DNA from: Nitrospirota bacterium
GTDB taxonomy: Bacteria > Nitrospirota > JACRHL01
DNA length: 64,000 bases
Direction of reading: 5' to 3'
Assembly: GCA_029858285.1 (NCBI GenBank)
Contig: JAOUFN010000010.1
Span: 1 to 64,000 of the forward strand
Positions 28,410 through 36,973 of this stretch are shown here, in pieces (positions within the stretch are counted from its first letter, which is position 1; each line of letters opens with the position of its first letter). The notes beneath the pieces were generated by a model, which saw only the letters and a program-made list of their open reading frames with translations, did no database searches and was not told the origin of the DNA. Both the position numbers and the translations under genes were made by a program.

Positions 28410-30437
28410 ATGTTATCCGCCTATCTGCAGTACTGGGGGCTCAAGGAGCCGCCGTTCTCGCTGGCGCCCAGCCCCAGGATGTTCTACCTGAGCGATCAGC
28501 ACCGCGAGTGTCTGATGCGCCTCAAGTACGCCATCCATTCGGGCAAGGGTGGGGCGCTGCTGGTTTCCGAACACGCCGGTGACGGCAAAACCACCACACT
28601 GCAACTGTTGATGCAGCAACTGGTGGAAGAAACCAACGACCGCATCCGCATCGCGTTCCTTGATTACCCCACCATGACCCCGGCCCAGATGGTGGCCGAA
28701 ATCGCCCGCCAGCTCGGCGTTGACGGGGTCAGCGGTGACAAGGTGCGCGACATCAACCTGCTGCGCGAACACCTGCGCGCCTGCCACGGCCGGGGCATCC
28801 GCAACCTGGTGGTGGTGGACGAGGGGCAGATGATGGCGGAGCAGCCGGAACTGCTCCAGGAGTTCCGCATCCTCCTCAATTTTTGCGTGGGCGGTGAGTT
28901 TCTGCTCAGCTTCATCCTCTCCGGGCAGGCGCCGCTGGATGCCGCAGTGCGCGCCTTTCCGGAATTCTGGCAGCGCCTGCCGGTGCGCTACATGCTGCGC
29001 AACCTGGGCGCCGCCGATACCCGCAATCTGGTGCATCACCGGCTGGCCATTGCGGGCGCGGCGCGGCCCCTGTTCACCGACACCGCCCTGGAGGGTGTTT
29101 TCCGCTTTTCCCAAGGTTGCCCCCGTGTCATTTGCGCGGTGGCGGACCTGGCCCTGGTGGTGGGCCACAGCAACCGCTCCCGCTATGTGGATTTTGCCGA
29201 GGTGACGCAGGCTTGCTCCGACATGGAGCACTCCAGTTCCTCCATCCACTACTACGATTTCCTCAATGCCCCGGCGGACGCCAATGCCTGGCCCGCGCCT
29301 GCCGCTCCGGGGAGCGCGCGGCGCGGCGACACATCCGGCCGAACCATGCCCCATTGGGCGGCGGGTCCGGGTGCCGCTCCGGCCCTGCGCACCGATCCGG
29401 CCGCCTACACCATGGCGCCCACCCTGCCCCAGGTGGCCTTCAGCCTGGCCACGGATACGGAGCAGCCGGTGCGGCCACGCGGCGCGCCACGGGTGTTGCC
29501 CACCGACCCGATCCCCCCGGACTGGCGTCCGGCGGCCAGTGCCGAGGGGGCGGCCCCGCTGCCGGAGGAAATGCAGCCTGGCGCCGCCGCCAGCGCCCAA
29601 TGGCAGCCGCTGGAGTCGGCGGCGGGCGAGTCCACAGGTGTTTCGGCAAACTCTTCCGCAAATGCTCCCGCAAGTACCCCTGGAAATGCCGGTGGCGACG
29701 GCGGTGATTCCGGAGACGATTCCGGGAATCCGTCCCGCCCGGGCGCCGGGAACGGCCCCGCCGTGGCGGTCGAAATGCCGCCGCTCCCGGTGGTCGATCC
29801 CGAGGCCGTGGCGCGCCTGAACCGGGAGCCGGTCCACTGCCCCATGTGCGCCACCGCCGTGGCCCACAGCGCAGAGGCCTGCCCCAAGTGCCAGACTGTC
29901 ATCAAGGTGGCCTGTGGCCGCTGCCGTTCCCTGCAATCGGTGCTGCGCAGCCGCTGCGGCTACTGCTCGTTCCCCATCAATGCCTGGGCGCGGGAATCGG
30001 AAAAGGAGTTTTTGGCCGGACTGCGCCGTCTGGACCTGCTCCAGTCCGCCGAGTCGGCGGAGCGCGTCAAGTTTCAGATGCACCCCACCATGGAGGGGCG
30101 GGTGTTGTACTTTGCCCCCCGCGACACACTGTTCCGCCAGGGGGCGCGGGTCGGAGTGATCCAGGAGGGGCAGCCCACGGAGTTCGCCGGCTGCGCCGTG
30201 ATGATCGGCAACCGCCGGTTGGTGTTCCTGTACCCCGACCGCCGGGTGGATCTGGAACTGGAGGAACTGGACGCCTGCGACCTGGTCTCCGAAAACGGGG
30301 CCCAGGGGGGTGGGTTGGTGATCCGCGCCGGTAACCTGGCCTGGCAGGTGCATCTGCCCATCCGCGAGGGTCGCCGCACCGCCGCATACCGGCTGGTGCA
30401 GACCTTTTTGGCCCGGATGCGCACGGCGGTGCGGTGA
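28410..30437 (+). CDS. ExeA-like AAA ATPase with zinc ribbon and novel C-terminal domain
   Basis: A 675-residue protein. Residues 1 to about 270 are an ExeA/GspA-type ATPase: YWGLKEPPFSLAPSPRMFYL, Walker A SEHAGDGKTTTL, Walker B LVVVDEGQMM, and QLGVDGVSGD. ExeA proteins normally continue with a membrane segment and peptidoglycan-binding domain; none is seen. Instead there is a disordered Pro/Ala/Gly/Ser linker (about 285-470), an eight-cysteine zinc ribbon (CPMC, CPKC, CGRC, CGYC; about 475-522) and a soluble beta-rich domain (about 545-675, LYFAPRDTLFRQGARVGVI, VMIGNRRLVFLYPDRRVDLELEE) with a PH-like look. The function is unknown; regulation of an assembly or secretion machine is the nearest family role. 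Confidence 0.8.
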   Translation: MLSAYLQYWGLKEPPFSLAPSPRMFYLSDQHRECLMRLKYAIHSGKGGALLVSEHAGDGKTTTLQLLMQQLVEETNDRIRIAFLDYPTMTPAQMVAEIARQLGVDGVSGDKVRDINLLREHLRACHGRGIRNLVVVDEGQMMAEQPELLQEFRILLNFCVGGEFLLSFILSGQAPLDAAVRAFPEFWQRLPVRYMLRNLGAADTRNLVHHRLAIAGAARPLFTDTALEGVFRFSQGCPRVICAVADLALVVGHSNRSRYVDFAEVTQACSDMEHSSSSIHYYDFLNAPADANAWPAPAAPGSARRGDTSGRTMPHWAAGPGAAPALRTDPAAYTMAPTLPQVAFSLATDTEQPVRPRGAPRVLPTDPIPPDWRPAASAEGAAPLPEEMQPGAAASAQWQPLESAAGESTGVSANSSANAPASTPGNAGGDGGDSGDDSGNPSRPGAGNGPAVAVEMPPLPVVDPEAVARLNREPVHCPMCATAVAHSAEACPKCQTVIKVACGRCRSLQSVLRSRCGYCSFPINAWARESEKEFLAGLRRLDLLQSAESAERVKFQMHPTMEGRVLYFAPRDTLFRQGARVGVIQEGQPTEFAGCAVMIGNRRLVFLYPDRRVDLELEELDACDLVSENGAQGGGLVIRAGNLAWQVHLPIREGRRTAAYRLVQTFLARMRTAVR

Positions 30438-30587
30438 CAGCACGGCAAGCACAGGCGGGGAGGGGGCACAGCCTCCTGAATGTATCCGGCAGAGGCTCCA
30501 GCAGGCTTTCCGACCGATTTTTCGGCAGGCTTTTCGGTAATCCCGGCCGCACGGGTGTTCCCGTCGGCTCTGGTATGCTTGGGGCAT

Positions 30588-31295
30588 ATGGCTGGCGATT
30601 TTTCACACCGCGCCACCCGCGCCCCGCATCCCTCCGGACCGGCCGCCCCGCGCCTGCGCCGCAAGGCCTGGTGCGTAGCGGCGCTGCTGTTCCTGAGCCA
30701 GGTGTGGGCCGGAGCCGAATCACCCGCCCAATCACCCGCCACGCCCTCCGCCGGCACGGCATCTGATCCCCCGGATATGACCGCGCTGCGGCAGAACATC
30801 ATGGGAACCTCGTCAAACGGTGCGGTGCCCCGCTACGACCTGCGCCAGATCGCGCCGCCCCCCTGGGAGGTGGACGACGCCTGGCTCTCCGCCCACAGGC
30901 ACGAGGCCGTCGGCGCGGCCAACCGGGAACTCACCGGCGTGCTGGAGGAGTGGGCCGCCCGGGGCAGCGTGCTGACCCCCCTGGAGCGTCTGCGCCACCG
31001 CGATTTCGGCTTCGGCGGCAGCGGCGCGGACGGGGGTGCCCCGGCCACCGCCGCTCCGGCGACACCCGAGGCGTTCGGCATGCGCCTGCGTCTGGGAGAA
31101 ACGGTGCGGCTGCGGGTGCAGGGCGCCGGATTGACCCGCGACCTGATGTACGATCCGCTGTCGGCCTATATGTGGATGGACCTGTACCGGCTCGAATTCA
31201 GCGACGGCAACACCGGGCTGTCGCTGACCAACTCCTACCTGCTGGACGAGGACGTGGCGCGGGTGCTGTTCACCCTGCGTCACCGCTTCCGGTAA
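30588..31295 (+). CDS. hypothetical secreted protein
   Basis: A 235-residue product from the ATG after CTTGGGGCAT. A basic stretch and hydrophobic segment (LRRKAWCVAALLFLSQVWAGAES, about 21-43) look like a signal peptide. The mature part has an alpha-helical block (DDAWLSAHRHEAVGAANRELTGVLEEW) and a beta-rich C-terminal half (MRLRLGETVRLRVQGAGLTRDLMYDPLSAYMWMDLYRLEFSDG). No family recognised. It follows the ExeA-like gene by 150 bases and precedes anmK by 29, so it may act with either. Confidence 0.7.
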   Translation: MAGDFSHRATRAPHPSGPAAPRLRRKAWCVAALLFLSQVWAGAESPAQSPATPSAGTASDPPDMTALRQNIMGTSSNGAVPRYDLRQIAPPPWEVDDAWLSAHRHEAVGAANRELTGVLEEWAARGSVLTPLERLRHRDFGFGGSGADGGAPATAAPATPEAFGMRLRLGETVRLRVQGAGLTRDLMYDPLSAYMWMDLYRLEFSDGNTGLSLTNSYLLDEDVARVLFTLRHRFR

Positions 31296-31324
31296 CTGCG
31301 AGACCCCACGGAGTGTCGGCTGAC

Positions 31325-32497
31325 ATGATTGTAAAGGACACGCTGCTGGCCATCGGACTGATGTCCGGCACCTCGGCGGACGGCATCGACGCCGCGCTGG
31401 TGACGGTGGAGCGCGCCCCGCGCCGGGTGACCCTGCGCCATTACCTGGAACTGCCCATGCCGTCGCCCCTGCGCGCGCGCATCCTGGCGGCCGCCAATGG
31501 CACCTCCGACAGCCGCGACCAGTGCCTGCTCGGCGCCGCGCTGGGCGAGGCCTTTGGCAGCGCCGCCCGCTCCCTGTGCGGCGCCGCCGGAGTGAGTGCC
31601 GAACAGGTGGACGTGGTGGGCTCCCACGGACAGACGGTGTGGCATGCTCCGGAGGCCACCCCGCCCGCCACCCTGCAAATCGGCAACCCGGCGCAGATTG
31701 CCGCCATCTGCCGGATTCCCGTGGTGGCCGATTTCCGTTCCGCCGACCTGGCCCAGGGCGGGCAGGGCGCCCCACTGACCCCGCGTCTGCATCACCTGCT
31801 GTTGGCCCACCCGCAGCGGGACCGGGCGGTGGTGAATATCGGCGGCATCGCCAACATGTCGTGGCTGCCGGGCGGGCGCGGCACCGAGTCGGTGGTGTCC
31901 TTTGATACTGGCCCCGGAAACATGGTCATCGACGCCGTTACCGCGCACCAGACGGGCGGGGTGGAGTTGTGCGACCGGGGTGGCGAGCGGGCCGCGCGCG
32001 GCAAGGTGCAGCCGATGTTGCTGGACGACCTGTTGCGGCACCCGTTTTTTACCATGGCGCCCCCCAAATCCAGCGGGCGCGAGATGTTTGGCGCCAATTA
32101 TGTGCGCGAACTGTTCGACCGGGCGGAAAAATACGGGGTGCAGGGGGACGATCTGGTGTCCACCGTCACCGCCATGACCGCCCAGACCATCGCCCGGGCA
32201 GTGGAGGGACAGAGCGCCCGCGCCGAGGTGCTGGTGTGCGGGGGCGGCGCCCGCAACGCCACCTTGATGGGAATGCTGGAGGCCGCGCTGCCGAAGGCAC
32301 GGGTCGCCTCGGTAGAAACGTGCGGAGTGGCCTCCGACAGCATGGAGGCGGTGGCGTTTGCAGAGTTGGCCTGCTGCTACCTGTGGGGCGAATCCGCCAA
32401 CATCCCCGCCGTCACCGGCGCGCGTCAGGCCGTGGTGCTGGGCTCCCTTACCCCGGCGCCGGGGCGCGCCGGGTTTCCGGGAATGGTCCTGCCATGA
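31325..32497 (+). CDS. anmK: anhydro-N-acetylmuramic acid kinase
   Basis: Phosphorylates and opens anhydro-MurNAc released from peptidoglycan, feeding it back to cell-wall or amino-sugar metabolism. The 390 residues include the ATP-site AIGLMSGTSADGIDAALV, HGQTVWHAP, VNIGGIANMSWLP, SFDTGPGNMVIDAV and VCGGGARNATLM. The ATG at 31325 is chosen as the conserved N-terminus begins a few residues later. It complements mtgA and glmS functionally but is not linked to them. Confidence 0.96.
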   Translation: MIVKDTLLAIGLMSGTSADGIDAALVTVERAPRRVTLRHYLELPMPSPLRARILAAANGTSDSRDQCLLGAALGEAFGSAARSLCGAAGVSAEQVDVVGSHGQTVWHAPEATPPATLQIGNPAQIAAICRIPVVADFRSADLAQGGQGAPLTPRLHHLLLAHPQRDRAVVNIGGIANMSWLPGGRGTESVVSFDTGPGNMVIDAVTAHQTGGVELCDRGGERAARGKVQPMLLDDLLRHPFFTMAPPKSSGREMFGANYVRELFDRAEKYGVQGDDLVSTVTAMTAQTIARAVEGQSARAEVLVCGGGARNATLMGMLEAALPKARVASVETCGVASDSMEAVAFAELACCYLWGESANIPAVTGARQAVVLGSLTPAPGRAGFPGMVLP

Positions 32498-32582
32498 GCC
32501 CCCCGCCGGCAGGACCTTCGGTGGCAAGGCGTCTGGCCCGTCGCCATTCCTCCCCCGACCCCGCCGCCGGGGCTCCGGCGTA

Positions 32583-32612
32583 TTGACGCATGTTTCCAGG
32601 GCCGTTTAGACT
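32583..32612 (+). promoter_or_regulatory. possible promoter upstream of rseP
   Basis: TTGACG, an 18-base spacer and TAGACT (4 of 6) in the 212-base gap after anmK. No other signal was seen there. Confidence 0.3.
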
Positions 32613-32709
32613 GAAGCCATCCATGCAGCCGCTGCTTTTTTGCAACCCTTCCCCGGATCGGCGCCACCGCAGCGGTCGCCCCTGACGGATCACCACGGAC
32701 AATTTCTTC

Positions 32710-33864
32710 ATGCACGCCGTTCAATACACTCTTTATTTTCTCGTCGTTCTGGCCGTACTCATCTTCGTGCACGAACTGGGGCATTTTCTGGTGGCGCGCT
32801 GGAACGGGGTGCGGGTGCTGACCTTCGCCATCGGCTTTGGCCCCACCCTGTTCTCCCGCACCTCCGGCCACACCGAATACGCCCTCAAGCTCATCCCTCT
32901 GGGCGGCTATGTGAAGATGTTCGGCGAGGACCCCCAGGAGGAAATGTCCCCCGAGGAACGCAGCGTCACTTTTTACGGCAAGAGTGTGTGGCAGCGCATG
33001 GCCGTCGTATTTGCCGGTCCGGCCTTCAACATGATCACCGCCGCGCTGATTTTCTGCGGAGTATTCCTGCACGGCGTGCCGATGATGACCGCCGACATCA
33101 GCGTGGTCACCCCCGATTCCGCCGCAGAGCAGGGCGGCCTGCTGAAGGGCGACCGCATCACCGCGATCAGCGGCCATTCGGTGCGCGGCTGGGACGACAT
33201 TCCCGACCTGGTTCGGGCCTCGGAGGGGCACGCCATCCCCGTCGTTGTGGAGCGTAACAGCGCGGTTGTGGAACTGACCGTCACCCCCCGTGCGGCGGTG
33301 GTGCAAAACCTGTTCGGCGAGGACGTCCACACCTGGCAGATGGGCATTCAGCCGACGGGGCAGATGATCCCGCACCGCGAGCCGCCCCACATTGCCCTGT
33401 GGATGGGGCTGGAACGCACCTGGGACGTGACGTCCATGCTGGTTCAGGGGCTGGTCAAGCTGGTGCAGGGAAAAATCCCCGCCAACACCATCGGCGGGCC
33501 GATCCTGATCGCCCAGATGACCGGTGAACAGGCCGATCAGGGGTTCATGAACGTGGCGGTGTTTGTGGCGTTGCTGTCGGTGAACCTGGGAATTCTCAAC
33601 CTGCTGCCGATCCCGGTGCTGGACGGTGGCCACCTGGTGTTCCTGCTGGCAGAGGGGCTGCGCGGTCGCCCGGTGAACGACCGGGTGCGCGAGGTGGCCC
33701 AGCAGGCGGGGCTGTTCCTGCTGCTAACCCTGATGGCCTTTGCGTTTTACAACGACATTGTGCGGTTGTTCCAGGGCACCACCGGGCTGGAGCCTCCGGC
33801 ACAGGAAATTCCCGCTCCGGCCCCGACCGAGGCGCCCGCAACTCCCGTCGCGCCCGCCCCCTGA
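32710..33864 (+). CDS. rseP: RIP metalloprotease RseP
   Basis: Site-2-type zinc protease in the inner membrane; family members cut anti-sigma factors and signal-peptide remnants. The 384 residues begin with a membrane helix carrying the zinc motif HELGH (IFVHELGHFLVARW), then a central PDZ domain (DSAAEQGGLLKGDRITAISGHS), and the second zinc motif in NLLPIPVLDGGHLVF. A Pro/Ala-rich tail ends the protein. Only one PDZ domain is evident by eye, where E. coli RseP has two; total length is also below the E. coli protein. Confidence 0.94.
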   Translation: MHAVQYTLYFLVVLAVLIFVHELGHFLVARWNGVRVLTFAIGFGPTLFSRTSGHTEYALKLIPLGGYVKMFGEDPQEEMSPEERSVTFYGKSVWQRMAVVFAGPAFNMITAALIFCGVFLHGVPMMTADISVVTPDSAAEQGGLLKGDRITAISGHSVRGWDDIPDLVRASEGHAIPVVVERNSAVVELTVTPRAAVVQNLFGEDVHTWQMGIQPTGQMIPHREPPHIALWMGLERTWDVTSMLVQGLVKLVQGKIPANTIGGPILIAQMTGEQADQGFMNVAVFVALLSVNLGILNLLPIPVLDGGHLVFLLAEGLRGRPVNDRVREVAQQAGLFLLLTLMAFAFYNDIVRLFQGTTGLEPPAQEIPAPAPTEAPATPVAPAP

Positions 33865-33903
33865 CTCCCTGTTGCGCCACGTCGGCGGGGGCCGGGGCGC
33901 GGT

Positions 33904-34191
33904 TTAGTCCTTGCTGGAAGCCCCCGAGCCGGACGAGCCCGAGCCGGACGAGCCCGAGCCGGACGAGCCCGAGCCGGACGAGCCCGAACTCGATCCCGCC
34001 TTGCCCGATCCCCCCTTGTAGTCGGTGATGTAGAAGCCACTGCCCTTGAACTGGATCGCGGGGGTGGAAAGGCAACGGTCCGCCGTCGGCTTCTCACACT
34101 CCGGGCAATCGGTCAGCGGTGTGTCGGTGTACTTCTGGATGGCGTCGAACAGGTGGCCACATTCGCGGCAGCGATATTCATAAATCGGCAT
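33904..34191 (-). CDS. FmdB-family zinc ribbon protein
   Basis: A 95-residue putative regulatory protein. Residues 1-45 are the FmdB zinc ribbon: MPIYEYRCRECGHLFDAIQ and CPECEKP. The next part (IQFKGSGFYITDYKGGSGK) is also typical. The tail is a (GSGSS)n repeat encoded by a 15-bp tandem array. Homologues are widespread with little experimental work. It lies 10 bases after the aminotransferase gene. Confidence 0.92.
   Translation of the reverse strand: MPIYEYRCRECGHLFDAIQKYTDTPLTDCPECEKPTADRCLSTPAIQFKGSGFYITDYKGGSGKAGSSSGSSGSGSSGSGSSGSGSSGSGASSKD
33923..33988 (-). repeat. 15-bp tandem array in the fmdB-type gene
   Basis: Four exact copies of cccgagccggacgag (33923-33982) plus a partial fifth encode GSGSS units in the protein tail. 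The copies are identical, indicating recent expansion or correction. Confidence 0.95.
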
Positions 34192-34201
34192 GGTGTCGTG
34201 G

Positions 34202-35470
34202 TCAGAACCGTTTTTGTTCCAGGTGCACCTGGTAGTTGGCGTAATGGGGCCCGGGCTTGAGGCGCCCCAAGGCGTCCTCGATGCGGTCGAGCCCCTCCTT
34301 CAACTGGTCCATCGAGGTTGCGAACGAGATGCGCAGATACTCGTCTCCCCCGAAGGCGGCGCCCGGAACCAGCGAGACCCGCGCGGTTTTCAGCAAAAAC
34401 CCGGCGAGGGCGGTGGAGTCTTTCAACTCGGTGCCGTCCGCGTCCTGCATGCCGAAATAACGGGCCACCCGCGGGAACACATAAAACGCGCCCCGAGGCT
34501 CAAAACACCACACCCCCTCCATGGCGTTGAGACGGCCCACCACATAGTCCTTGCGGCCCTGAAACGCCGCTACCATCGTTTTTAAGCACGATTGGTCGCC
34601 TGTCAAGGCCGCCACGCCACCCCATTGCACAATGGAGGGGGCGTTGCTCACGTCCTGGCTCTGGATCATGTTGACGTTGCGGATCAGTTCCTCGGGGCCC
34701 GCGGCATAGCCCAGACGCAGGCCGGTCATGGCGTAGCTCTTGGAAAGGCCGTTGACCACCACGGTGCGGGCGCAGGTTTCTGGCGACAGCGAGGCGATGC
34801 TGACGTGCTCGAAGCCGTTGTAGACGATTTTTTCGTAAATTTCGTCCGAGATGATCCAGCAGCCGCACTCCTCTGCGATCTCCGCCACCGCCTTCAGATC
34901 GTCGCGGGTGTAACCGGCGCCAGTGGGGTTGCCGGGCGAGTTGAGGATGATGGCCTTGGTCTTGCGCCCCACGCTCTTGCGCAGCACCTCGGGGTGGACC
35001 ACAAAACCGTCCGCCTCGCGGGTGCGGATGATCACCGGCCGCGCCCCGGCCAGAAACGCCTGATCCGGATAGGAAACCCAGAACGGCGCGCAGATGACCA
35101 CCTCGTCCCTGGCGTCGAACAGCGCCTGGGCGATGGCGTAGAGCACGTTTTTGGCCCCCGCCCCCACGTTGATCTGGTTGCGGCCGTAGGTCAGGCCGTT
35201 GTCGTTTTTGAGTTTCTGGATGATGGCATCGGTCAGTTGCGGCACCCCGGAAGTGGGGGTGTAGCGCGTCTTGCCGTCGCGCAGCGCCTTGACGATGGCC
35301 TCCTGCACGTGGTCGGGCGTGTTGAAATCCGGTTCGCCCGCCGCCAGGCTGACGATGTCCACCCCCTCCGACTTGAGGCGCGCCGCCTCGGCGGTGATGC
35401 GCAGGGTGGGGGAGGGTTTGACCTTCTTCACCCGTTCTGCAAAGGCCGTGGTGCCGGGTTCCGTACTCAT
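34202..35470 (-). CDS. aspartate/aromatic-type aminotransferase (class I, PLP)
   Basis: PLP enzyme of the aspartate aminotransferase I-beta group. The 422 residues include the substrate strand VDIVSLAAGEPDF, NSPGNPTGAGY, the cofactor Asp/Tyr in WIISDEIYEKIVY, and the PLP lysine in NGLSKSYAMTGLRLGY. The C-terminus is about 15 residues longer than usual for the group and ends EQKRF. Its start overlaps the coaD stop by 4 bases. Aspartate, prephenate or other amino donors cannot be told apart by eye. Confidence 0.93.
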   Translation of the reverse strand: MSTEPGTTAFAERVKKVKPSPTLRITAEAARLKSEGVDIVSLAAGEPDFNTPDHVQEAIVKALRDGKTRYTPTSGVPQLTDAIIQKLKNDNGLTYGRNQINVGAGAKNVLYAIAQALFDARDEVVICAPFWVSYPDQAFLAGARPVIIRTREADGFVVHPEVLRKSVGRKTKAIILNSPGNPTGAGYTRDDLKAVAEIAEECGCWIISDEIYEKIVYNGFEHVSIASLSPETCARTVVVNGLSKSYAMTGLRLGYAAGPEELIRNVNMIQSQDVSNAPSIVQWGGVAALTGDQSCLKTMVAAFQGRKDYVVGRLNAMEGVWCFEPRGAFYVFPRVARYFGMQDADGTELKDSTALAGFLLKTARVSLVPGAAFGGDEYLRISFATSMDQLKEGLDRIEDALGRLKPGPHYANYQVHLEQKRF

Positions 35471-35949
35471 CTGTGCGCCTTCTTTTTAAGCAGGGTTTCT
35501 ACACCGGGGGGGACCAGGGACGAAACGTCTCCCCCTGCCAGGGCCACGCCCTTGATGATGCTTGAAGAGAGGTAAGTATACTCTTCGCTGGGCATCAGGA
35601 AGATGGTTTCGATGGTGCCCGCCAGACGGCGGTTCATCAACGCCATTTGCAGTTCATATTCAAAGTCCGACACCGCGCGCAGGCCGCGCACGATGGCCTG
35701 GGCCTGCCGGTCGCGGGCGAAATTCACCAGCAGTCCGGAGAACGAGGCCACCTCCACATGGTCGAACTCGGCAAACGTCTCCGACAGCATCTGCAACCGT
35801 TCCGACACCGAGAACATGGGGTGTTTGGAGGGATTCACCGCCACCGCCACAGTAACCCGGTCGAACAGGGGGCGGCAGCGCCGGACAATATCCAGGTGGC
35901 CGTTGGTGACGGGGTCGAAACTGCCGGGATAGATTGCGTGCCGGGTCAT
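35467..35949 (-). CDS. coaD: pantetheine-phosphate adenylyltransferase
   Basis: Penultimate step of coenzyme A synthesis. I use the ATG giving 160 residues, MTRHAIYPGSFDPVTNGHLDI, as the family normally begins a few residues before GSFDP; the longer frame upstream is rejected. Nucleotidyl-transferase motifs are GSFDPVTNGH and YTYLSSSIIKGVA. First gene of coaD-aminotransferase-fmdB. Confidence 0.97.
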   Translation of the reverse strand: MTRHAIYPGSFDPVTNGHLDIVRRCRPLFDRVTVAVAVNPSKHPMFSVSERLQMLSETFAEFDHVEVASFSGLLVNFARDRQAQAIVRGLRAVSDFEYELQMALMNRRLAGTIETIFLMPSEEYTYLSSSIIKGVALAGGDVSSLVPPGVETLLKKKAHR

Positions 35950-36050
35950 GGGTACCTGTATGCGCCTGAGCGGCGCGCCTGAACAATGGAGGATCGGTCG
36001 TGCGGGGGCCATTTTTTGTGTCCCCCCGACCACTGCCGACAGCGGTGCCG

Positions 36051-36080
36051 ATTATATCGGTCCCCGCCCCTCCACCGCAA
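36051..36080 (-). promoter_or_regulatory. promoter for coaD operon
   Basis: On the minus strand TTGCGG (36075-36080), an 18-base spacer and a perfect TATAAT (36051-36056). The start would be about 95 bases before coaD. Confidence 0.5.
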
Positions 36081-36130
36081 AAGGAATGGCAGGGGTGGGA
36101 AGCCCACGGCCCGGCAACCGCCCCGGTAAC

Positions 36131-36172
36131 CGCCTGGGGGCGTCCCCCCCATCGCCTGGGGGCGTCCCCCCC
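36131..36172. repeat. 20-bp direct repeat, 22-bp period
   Basis: Two exact copies of cgcctgggggcgtccccccc (36131-36150 and 36153-36172), each able to fold as a small GC hairpin (gggggcgtccccc). They lie between the coaD promoter and msrA. Confidence 0.9.
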
Positions 36173-36310
36173 TGTCTTTACCGGATTGTTACCTGGCTGC
36201 AATGCGCCGGTTACCCGGGTGCGTTACGCTCAAACCAATGCCGCCGCCACAACCCGGACGCAGGCCCGGGGGCAGGCGCGGAACGGCAGCCCTCACGCAA
36301 GGTGAACCGA

Positions 36311-36973
36311 ATGCAACGCAAAATACTCATCGGCCTGGCCCTGACGTGGCTGTGCACCGCCCTTTTCGCCGCCGCCACACCCCGCATGCAGGCGCAGGCC
36401 ATGGACAGCCGACCGGCACCCCGCACCGCCATCGCCACCTTCGCCGGAGGCTGTTTCTGGTGCATGGAGGGGCCGTTCGACGCCCTTCCCGGCGTCCTCT
36501 CCACCACCTCCGGCTACACCGGCGGAAAGACCCCGTCGCCCACCTACGAAGAGGTTTCGGCGGGGGGGACTGGGCATGCGGAATCAGTACGGGTGGTCTA
36601 CGACCCGACGGTGGTGTCCTACGAAAAGCTGCTGGAGGTTTTCTGGCACAACGTGGACCCGCTAACCGCCAACCGGCAGTTCTGCGACGGCGGCACCCAA
36701 TACCGCTCGGCGATTTTCTTTCACACCCCGGAACAGGCTGCGGCGGCCACGGCCTCCCGCGACGCGCTGGCCGCCTCCGGCCGGTTTGAACGCCCCATCG
36801 TCACCCAGATCGTGGCGGCGTCCGAATTTTTCCCCGCCGAGGCGTATCACCAGGATTTTTACCTGCGCAATCCGGTGCGCTACAAGTTCTACCGCTACAA
36901 TTGCGGGCGCGACCGGCGCCTGGAGGAGGTTTGGGGCAAAACCGGGAACAGCGAAGGAGTTGGCCATGAATAG
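36311..36973 (+). CDS. msrA: exported peptide methionine-(S)-S-oxide reductase MsrA
   Basis: Repairs oxidised methionine (S epimer) in proteins. A Sec-type signal peptide (MQRKILIGLALTWLCTALFA) precedes the enzyme, placing it in the periplasm. The catalytic Cys is in FAGGCFWCMEGPFD (about 48), followed by GYTGGKTPSPTYEEV, HAESVRVVYDP and AYHQDFY. The 220-residue length includes the signal. It overlaps msrB by 8 bases. Confidence 0.95.
   Translation: MQRKILIGLALTWLCTALFAAATPRMQAQAMDSRPAPRTAIATFAGGCFWCMEGPFDALPGVLSTTSGYTGGKTPSPTYEEVSAGGTGHAESVRVVYDPTVVSYEKLLEVFWHNVDPLTANRQFCDGGTQYRSAIFFHTPEQAAAATASRDALAASGRFERPIVTQIVAASEFFPAEAYHQDFYLRNPVRYKFYRYNCGRDRRLEEVWGKTGNSEGVGHE

Larger units (their letters stand above)
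35950..36310. other. divergent intergenic region coaD / msrA
   Basis: 361 bases without a credible gene. It holds a minus-strand promoter with a perfect TATAAT, a 22-bp-period duplication (36131-36172), and GC-rich stretches. The msrA side lacks a convincing -35/-10 pair. Confidence 0.6.

Noticed and set aside
36000-36060. Intrinsic terminator from gggggccattttttgtgtcccccc
   Set aside because: The T run lies within the loop, not after the stem, and it is inside the coaD leader.
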